NCBI GenBank assembly: GCA_037127315.1
Contig: JBBBDQ010001155.1
Span: 1,218,501 to 1,282,500 of the forward strand
From: Ascarosepion bandense
Lineage: Eukaryota; Mollusca; Cephalopoda; Sepiida; Sepiidae
Length of the DNA stretch: 64,000 bases
Direction of reading: 5' to 3'
The position numbers were made by a program, and so were the translations under genes. Below the pieces are notes generated by a model. The model did not search any database. It saw only the letters and a program-made list of their open reading frames with translations, and had not been told where the DNA came from. Position 1 is the stretch's first letter. Each line of letters starts with the position of its first letter. Of the stretch, positions 57,241 through 64,000 are shown in pieces.

Positions 57241-60200
57241 CCACTTATAAACTGCACATCCAATCTCTTACTCTTACAACAATCTTCTTTCAGTAACACC
57301 CTACCTTGAATGGCTCTTGCACCTTGTATAAGGTAAGCATTACTAAAAAAAAAAAATAAATATTGAGTTCTCACTTCTGCACTTTCCATCATATTGTATA
57401 GAAAGTCATTACAAACCAGAGAAAAGCACGAATCCATAGCAATACATAATTGCTTTCTTTTGAGTTTAATTAACCTTTCTCTTCTCACTATGTTTGTATT
57501 CATGATTCTGATTTTTTCCAATCAACCTTTGTTAATTTTTCCTTCCAGTTTAACCAACCAGTTTTCAAGAAGACTTGTAATATGCCAAGTGGATCCAGCA
57601 AATCAGATTTCTATCAATTTTCATCACAGCTTTAGTGATAAGATACTTGGAAAGCAATTTTTTTTATTTAAATTAATTCACATTATCTTAGACAATATGC
57701 AATTCATAAATGAAAATGAATTATATAAAATTATTAAACTTCAAAGTTGTATTGAATCATGTAAAGGAAAACCAATAAAAATTAAATAACACTGGGCATT
57801 GTGGGAAGACTATTTTGTATCTAGCTTTTTGCTTTCAACAATTGTTTCATAAAATTTGAGACAATATTTCATTGAAAAAAATATAGGTTTTACTTTGATC
57901 ATGAAGTTTGAAGTGAATAGCATAATTTCAAAAAGATGATTTGAATACTGGACAACAAAGACAATGTTTTTGTGTACATTCTCCACTTTCCAATCTAACA
58001 GAGTAATTAGTTGTTTCATTTAAGAGAAACATCTGGGACGGTCAGAAGTGTTGACCATCTATTACATAATCAATATAAATTATGAAGCTGGGAAGTTAAC
58101 CTGAATTGAAATTCAAAATATTATTGTATTTTTAATACCTTCCAAAAAGGTAGAAAATTTTGATTATTATAATTTTGGGGTATCTTAATAACCATTAAGT
58201 TGAAAAAAAGTATTTCAGTTGAGATTCAAATTAGAAATGGAAATTTTTAATTATTGAAAAGAAAATAGCGGGGTTAAATAAAATCTTTGACTGACAAAAC
58301 TTGTTTTAAAATCAGAGTAAAAAGAAATTTGCATCAAAGGTTGGGGGATTTAGAGAGTGACTTCTATGGCAAATGAAATGATTTGTAAGTGCAACAAAAT
58401 AAGTTGTACTATTCAATATTGTCAATGGTTTTCCCATGAGTTTACCAAATCTTAATCATATACTGACTTGCATTAATAAATATAATGAAGAGAAAATAAT
58501 TTGGGCTTTTTATACAAAAATGAAAAAAAGAAAAATGGTTCTATGGAAATTAATTACTTACAAATGAATAAAGATATGAGAAAATAAAACCTCCAGAAGC
58601 CACAATTTAATAAAGACAATGTTTTTATCTAAGTGAAAAACATTATGAACTTTATAGGGAAAGGTCTCTTCTTCACTACCAATTTACAATCTTATTGAAT
58701 GAAGTAATAATTTTACTCTCAATTTGAGATTTTATACAATCTATGTTAAGCTATTTTTAACTAGCCACAAAAGTACATTTCCTTATATTTTGTTTGTGTT
58801 GTTTGTTTCTTAGAGCTTTTAATGAATTTGAGGATCAAATTCTGACAAACTCAGCAAAGTAACTTGATAAAATGGAACAAATTTCAGATAAGAGAAAATT
58901 AAGATACAATTTCTGATTTAGTCAAAGATTTCAGAATGTTCCAAGAGTTAAAACTACTTTAAAAAGACAGTATTTCCTATGTAGTCTTCATTATCATCTG
59001 ATACTGTTGGTGAAAGTAGAGCCACATTTTTAGGTGGAATAGAATTATAATTGTGTATACAGACATTTTTCTTGTTTTACTGGAGGGGATCATTAGGATG
59101 CACTTTGAAGATGTCAGCAATTTAGGTCTTTCTTAAAAGTTATTCAAGTAAAACAGATTTGTGGTTACTTTACTGCAGCAAAATCCTTTGTTTCAATTCT
59201 AAACGTCACCTTAAAAAGTAGACTATGGCAAAAAGATAAAAGAGATAATCAGAAAACTTAATAATTCCATTCTCCAAAAAACTTTTATGCTAAGAGAGTG
59301 TGGCGGTGAGATTTGGAAAGTTCTTGCCTTTACTCAGTTCTTAATAATCTGAACAAAATAACTAAAACATTTTATTTTTTTAATCATTTCTTGGTGATGT
59401 TGAGAACTTTTAACTATACTTTTCTAAGTGTTATTTGTAGCCTAATAAAGGACTCCTTTTCAATTGCACTATATACAGCATGACCTTTAGATACAGACCA
59501 TCTCTTGATATGATTAGTTGAGGGTTCATTTTGCATGACTTTCCATCATCCATCAAAATTTGTTTTCAGAATGAAACATCAAAGCAACTAACATAACCAA
59601 GATGGTGCAAATGATTTTCAATGCAAGATTTGGAAATTTTCACTATGTTTGTTAATTCTCATGTCATATGACATTGATTAGTCGCATGTAATTATTTTTT
59701 ACTGCCATCAACTTCAACTGGTATATAACTACCCATAGAGCATTGTTCACTGAGAAATCTATGGTATAGAACTTTGCAAACCATTTTTATTTTTGTTCAT
59801 TTGCAATGCCATATCCATGAACTGTACAAATCTTGATGCTTTCAAGTGACAAAAACAGAACACATTTCTCAGCTAATTAATAGTTTTGTTCTAAATGCTA
59901 ACTCATGTCAGTTTTGGTGTATTACTGCTTTTAAAGACTGGTCTTAAAAAACAAAAAAAATAGTTATACTATATATGATGTGTTTTTGTCAAGTTTCTTT
60001 CTTCATATTTTTCATTTTCTTTCACAATATTGAGATATTTTTATAATATCAGAAAAAGTCAAGAGCATAAAGATTTCACTGTCTGCACTTATTTTCTGTA
60101 AGGATCAACAATTCAAGACCCTTATATAAACAGACAAAATTGCCAAAAGGTACAGCAAAATGCTGCAAATTAAGACCAGTTATTATTATGAAAAATACTC

Positions 60201-60289
60201 AATCCTTATTTAAATATACTTTCTGATTAGTTTATTTTGCCAAGAAGTCACATGGCTTCACTAGGGGTAGTTTTGCTACAAAACCATAC
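57241..60289. other. Three kilobases with no recognised feature
   Basis: AT-rich. Frames such as 57394-57789 (131 codons) and 57195-57521 show no known motif or good splice context. No M13 exon was found on the minus strand. Confidence 0.5.
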
Positions 60290-60695
60290 ATTAATCTAAA
60301 AATGTATGATTTTGTATTGTCACTGGAACTAGCCAATGGTTATATCCACTGGGCTATGTGTCCTTGAGAATCAACACTTTTAGTTGGCTAATTCCAGTGA
60401 CTTGGCCCAAAACGTTGTGATTTTAATACCTGGCTACAGCAGTGCTTAACAAATAATTTAGAGAGTTGAATCAAAGGGAGATAACTACATGACCCTCAGA
60501 AGTGGAATGAGAATGATATACCCCAGTGATCAAAATAAAGGGTTCAGTTCCAAATCTCAAGCAACTGAAGAAGCCGGTGCGCACAATAGCTGAAACATTA
60601 TAAACATGGTAATGAAGATGGGACAACAATCCTGACAGTGTAAATAATGTAAATACTACCTAATCTCAGAAGTATAGACAAACCTAAATATGTGT
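60290..60695 (+). mobile_element. R2 SINE-like repeat, longest copy
   Basis: Head with a small inverted repeat CACTGGAACTAGCCAA / TTGGCTAATTCCAGTG (60320-60335 and 60393-60408), B-box-like TTTTAATACCTGGCTACAGC, AATCAAAGGGAGATAACTAC, AATAAAGGGTTCAGTTCC, CAACTGAAGAAGCCGGTGCG and the tail AGTGTAAATAATGTAAATAC. Three related copies exist in the window. Confidence 0.72.
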
Positions 60696-61261
60696 TTGAA
60701 TTTACTTATGATTCAATGCACAAGTAAAATAGCCGGATTAGAATAAATGTTCATATATACAAATCAAAATGTGCATGGGTTCCAAAATAAAGAGTGTTTC
60801 TAAAAGACTCAGTCTTCATTTTAGCTGCTCCCCCTTATAATCTCTCTCTCTGCGAAACTCCCTCTATTTCACTCTTCTTGTCTCTTGTGCATTTATGAAA
60901 AGAAGACAAGTTTTAACTATCCAGCTTTGACCGTTGAAAGAAGCTGAAGAAAAATTGAATCTGGATACTCTGCTTGGAAATGCTTAAAGAAACTTAGTAA
61001 AGTTGCAACTTAATAATACACATTATCTCCCCCACCCACTGCCCTACTAACATGTTCCCATAAATACACACAATTCAACTAGTGAAGTCAAACCCTTTTG
61101 ATCGACACAAGGTATGTATGATTTTTTATTTTTATTTTATTTTTGTTGGAACACCAGCAACTGAACCAGCTAACCCACTGCATGGGCTTTGAGTAAAGTA
61201 GGATGTTAGCAACCTGTTGTGAATGAAAAACAAAACCTACAAAAAGGGTGAAAAAAAACTC
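60696..61261. other. Unassigned sequence
   Basis: A more pyrimidine-rich block at 60820-60890 stands out in composition, without any motif I can name. Confidence 0.4.
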
Positions 61262-64000
61262 TGAGTCAATGGCCTGCTAGTTAGATAAATCACTATGGAG
61301 AAGGTGACAGGATACTACTCCATCATTCCTAAAAATAATCATGGCCTTGAAAAATCGATATATGAAACCTAACAGCATGAAGGAGGTTACTTCCAAAGGA
61401 AGTAACTCTTCACCCAGTAAGGACTGACATGGGCAACAACTGTCACCTGACCCTCATCCAGTGACTGTTAGCACTAACAGCATAAAGTGACACATTTCTT
61501 TGAAGTTTTTCCCTTGCCTGAAAAGGAACAACATAAGCAACAACAAACTAAAAAAATTACCCTAGGGACATGGAATGTCAGGATGCTGAACAACTGCAGC
61601 CAGCTCAAGAATGTCAAACAGGAGATGAGTAGATTGAACATCAATATTCTAGAAATATGCGAAACTAGATGGCCTAACAATAAAGACTTCAGCAGCAACA
61701 ACCACATGAAAATATATGCAGAAGATAAAAATAACAAAAAGCAAGTCAGCTTAATAAAGAAAGGAAGAAATGCGTTCTGGGTTACAACCAGTTATCAGAA
61801 AGAGTCCTCTTGGTCAAACTGAAAGGGAAACCCTTCAACATAGCTATTATCGTAGTCTATGCACCAACAATGCAAAGTGCTAAGGAAGAAATAAAATCTT
61901 TCTACTCCACACTGAACAATGCCAAGGCTCATTGTAAAACCTAAGAAATTAGAATCATCATGGGAGACTTGAATACCAAGTTATGTAAGGAGAGGGAAGT
62001 GGGGACAACTGGCAACTTTCGATTAGGAATCCATAATGATCCAGGAGAAAAATTAATCCAATGGTGTACAGCAAATAATACAGGTAATATTCAACACCTG
62101 GTTTCAAGAACGCCCAAGATGCCTGTGGACATGGAGAAACTCAGGAGGCGACATGGAAAACCAAATCAATTACATAACTATAAACAGAAGATTCAGGAAC
62201 GTAGTGGTTCAATGCAAAACCTATCCAAGTACTGTGAAAGCAACCACCTCCCAGTCATCTGCAAACTAAGAGTGAAACTTCGGAGCCTGAAGAAGCCTAG
62301 TGCAGCACCCAGACTGCAATACAACACACTTGTGAATGACCTCAACCTGCAGAAAAAATACACTGACTGTGTGAAAAACAAATCCAAAGAACAAATGGGA
62401 AATGGAAAGTCAAAATGGGATGCGCTAAAGGAAGTGCTAGTGACATCAGCAAACAACATTGTCCCAAAGAAAATCAGATGCAGAAGAAAAAACGAGTGGA
62501 TGACTGAAGAGGTTCTTGACATGATGCAAAAGAGATAGAAAATGAAACCAAGGCATAAATTGGAATACAAGAAACTACACAAGGAAATAAGGACCAAGTG
62601 CAGACAGGCTAAGGAGGAATGGTTCAACAACAAATGCGCATAAGTAGAGAGAATGAGCAAGAGTAAAAAAGGAGATATGCATAAAGAAATAAAGAAACTA
62701 ACAGGACAAAGAACATGCTCCTTAACAGGATGTATAAAATCCAAGGATGGAATGAACATATTAGAGAAAGAGAAATACTCTAGCGATGGCTTCCATGACA
62801 AGAGAGAGAAACTGACAAGAAACAAAGATGCTGATGAGTTGAAAATATTAAAATCCGAAGTAGCCAAACTGAATAGAAAGAAAACAGCTGGACCAGACGG
62901 CATTGTAATAGAGATGCTGACAGCCTTAGATGATTTCGGCATATAGAAAATTACAGAAATAATTAATAAAATCTACTCCAGTGGTGTAATACCAGATGAC
63001 CTAAGCGGATCAATTTTCGTAACTGCCTAAGAAGCCAGGTGCAATCAAATGCAAACTCCACCTCACAATCAGTTCAATGAGCCACAAAACAAAACTCCCT
63101 GAATCCTGATGAACAGAGTATGAAGCAAAATCAAGCCAGAGATAGGACAAGAATAGTGCAGTTTCATCAAGGACACTGGAACAAGGAATGTAATATTAAT
63201 GTAAAAAGATGTGTGCCTATATTTTATAGACTATACAAAGGCATTTGACAAAGTACGCCACAAAGAATTGATAGAAGTGCTCAGCAACCTTGACATATTT
63301 GGGAAAACAGTGTTATCAAAAACCTATACTGGCAGCAAACCACCTGCATATGAAGTCAGCAGATATACAGAAATAGAAAGAGGTATAAGACAAAGATGTG
63401 TCTTTTCATTGGATCTATTTAACTTGTACAGTGAGACTACCATGAGGACCCTAGAAGTTATGCCAAGATTCATCATCGGCAACCACAATCTGAACAACAT
63501 AAGATATGCAGATGATACAGTGCTGATAGCAGACACAGAAAGGAAACTACAAAACCTCCTAAAGAAGGTACTGAAGAAAGTTAAAAGAAAGAACTACAAA
63601 TAAACTACATAAAAATGGTCATCAGCAAACAGAGGAGCCCAAAATGCCAATTCCAGGTGGGGGATACTAAAATCAAGCAGGTACAAAAATTTAAATACCT
63701 GGGAAGTGTTCTAAAAGAAGATGGAAAGTGTGACACTGAGATCCAAAGATGAAGGAAAACCTTGAAGCAAGTGAAATGTGGTTTTACAGAAGGATGCTAC
63801 AGATATCATGGATTGAGAAGATGAGCAATGATGAGGTTTTGGAAAGAATGGAAATGAAAAGGAAATTAATACTGAGCATCAGGAAAAGACAGCTAAAAGT
63901 TCCTGGGACATGTAATGAGGAAGGAGGGCTTAGGGAATCTGATGCTCACAGGTCAGAGAGAGTGAAAAGAAGACAGGGGAAAGCAGCAGTTAACATACTT
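61262..64000 (+). mobile_element. RTE-type LINE, most complete copy, cut by the window end
   Basis: Likely 5' region 61262-61480, then the endonuclease: TLGTWNVRMLNNCSQLKN and RLNINILEICETRW (61555-61670), a frame break near 61820, MGDLNTKLCKEREVGTTGNF with the GDxN metal motif (61960-62020) and LIQWCTANN. A linker frame follows (62100-62530). Reverse transcriptase: LNRKKTAGPDGIVIEML (62870-62920), FIDYTKAFDKVRHKELIE, NLDIFGKTV (63220-63310), GIRQRCVFSLDLFNLYSETT and NNIRYADDTVLIADTERKLQ (63500-63550). Then VQKFKYLGSV, DGKCDTEI, and a jump to NLEAS..MWFYRRMLQ. Stops and shifts make it inactive. The layout is that of RTE/BovB-like elements. Confidence 0.88.

Noticed and set aside
57394..57789. 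131-codon plus-strand frame
   Set aside because: No conserved motif, AT-driven composition and partial overlap with the end of the F2 fragment region; not supported as a gene.
62193..62942. 249-codon minus-strand frame, the second longest in the window
   Set aside because: Low-complexity S/F/L-rich antisense shadow of the plus-strand RTE element; no independent motif.

Overview
This is animal nuclear DNA, not microbial. It is AT-rich and gene-poor, with GT-AG splice sites, many microsatellites and layered decayed transposons. The mix (tRNA-derived SINEs, RTE-type and Jockey/CR1-type LINEs, a Penelope-like element with a GIY-YIG remnant, Ty3/gypsy, mariner/Tc1 and Helitron remains) suggests a lophotrochozoan invertebrate. 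A mollusc, and specifically a coleoid cephalopod, is my best guess, but that is inference from composition and not from a diagnostic gene.

The only host protein-coding gene I can support is a zinc metallopeptidase of family M13, closest to the endothelin-converting enzyme (ECE) type, on the minus strand. Three consecutive internal exons are visible: 32525-32592 (HELTH zinc motif), 2893-3017 ([14 protein letters not shown] and TECMVKQY segments) and 1897-1962 (GENIADNGG zinc-ligand motif). Their splice phases join exactly. The introns are about 29.5 kb (3018-32524) and 930 bp (1963-2892). No upstream exon is recognisable between 32593 and the window end, and no downstream exon below 1897. If that is right, the whole window is intron apart from 259 coding bases.

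Layout: 3.8-5.1 kb, large inverted repeat. 6.3-6.9 kb, SINE inserted in antisense inside a SINE. 7.3-9.4 kb, mariner interrupted by an RTE fragment. 9.6-9.9 kb, 5S rRNA-like unit fused exactly to a tRNA-type SINE. 10.9-12.3 kb, LINE family F1. 14.6-16.2 kb, Penelope-like element. 16.2-17.2 kb, palindromic pair of SINE-like repeat R2. 17.2-20.7 kb, the best-preserved F1 copy (endonuclease plus reverse transcriptase). 20.9-25.1 kb, mariner/Tc1 relics and tandem SINEs. 27.3 kb, RTE. 29.6-30.5 kb, AT tracts, a 70-bp-stem hairpin and a Helitron-like 3' end. 31.2 kb, RTE. 34.7-39.2 kb, F1 copies and a SINE. 39.5 kb, gypsy protease relic. 41-42.4 kb, another LINE with an inverted 5' piece. 43.8-47.1 kb, decayed gypsy element with two LTRs. 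47.4-53.7 kb, F1, F2 and RTE fragments, the RTE one split by a second copy of the same mariner. 54.5-57.2 kb, mariner-like relics including a young internally deleted element with near-identical 66-bp ends, then F2. 60.3 kb, R2. 61.3 kb to the end, the most complete RTE element, running off the edge.

No coding region of any transposon looks intact. The most interesting signals are the 5S-tRNA fusion, the reciprocal nesting of the same mariner and RTE families at two loci, and the number of long inverted repeats that would be co-transcribed within introns of the M13 gene and could fold into double-stranded RNA.
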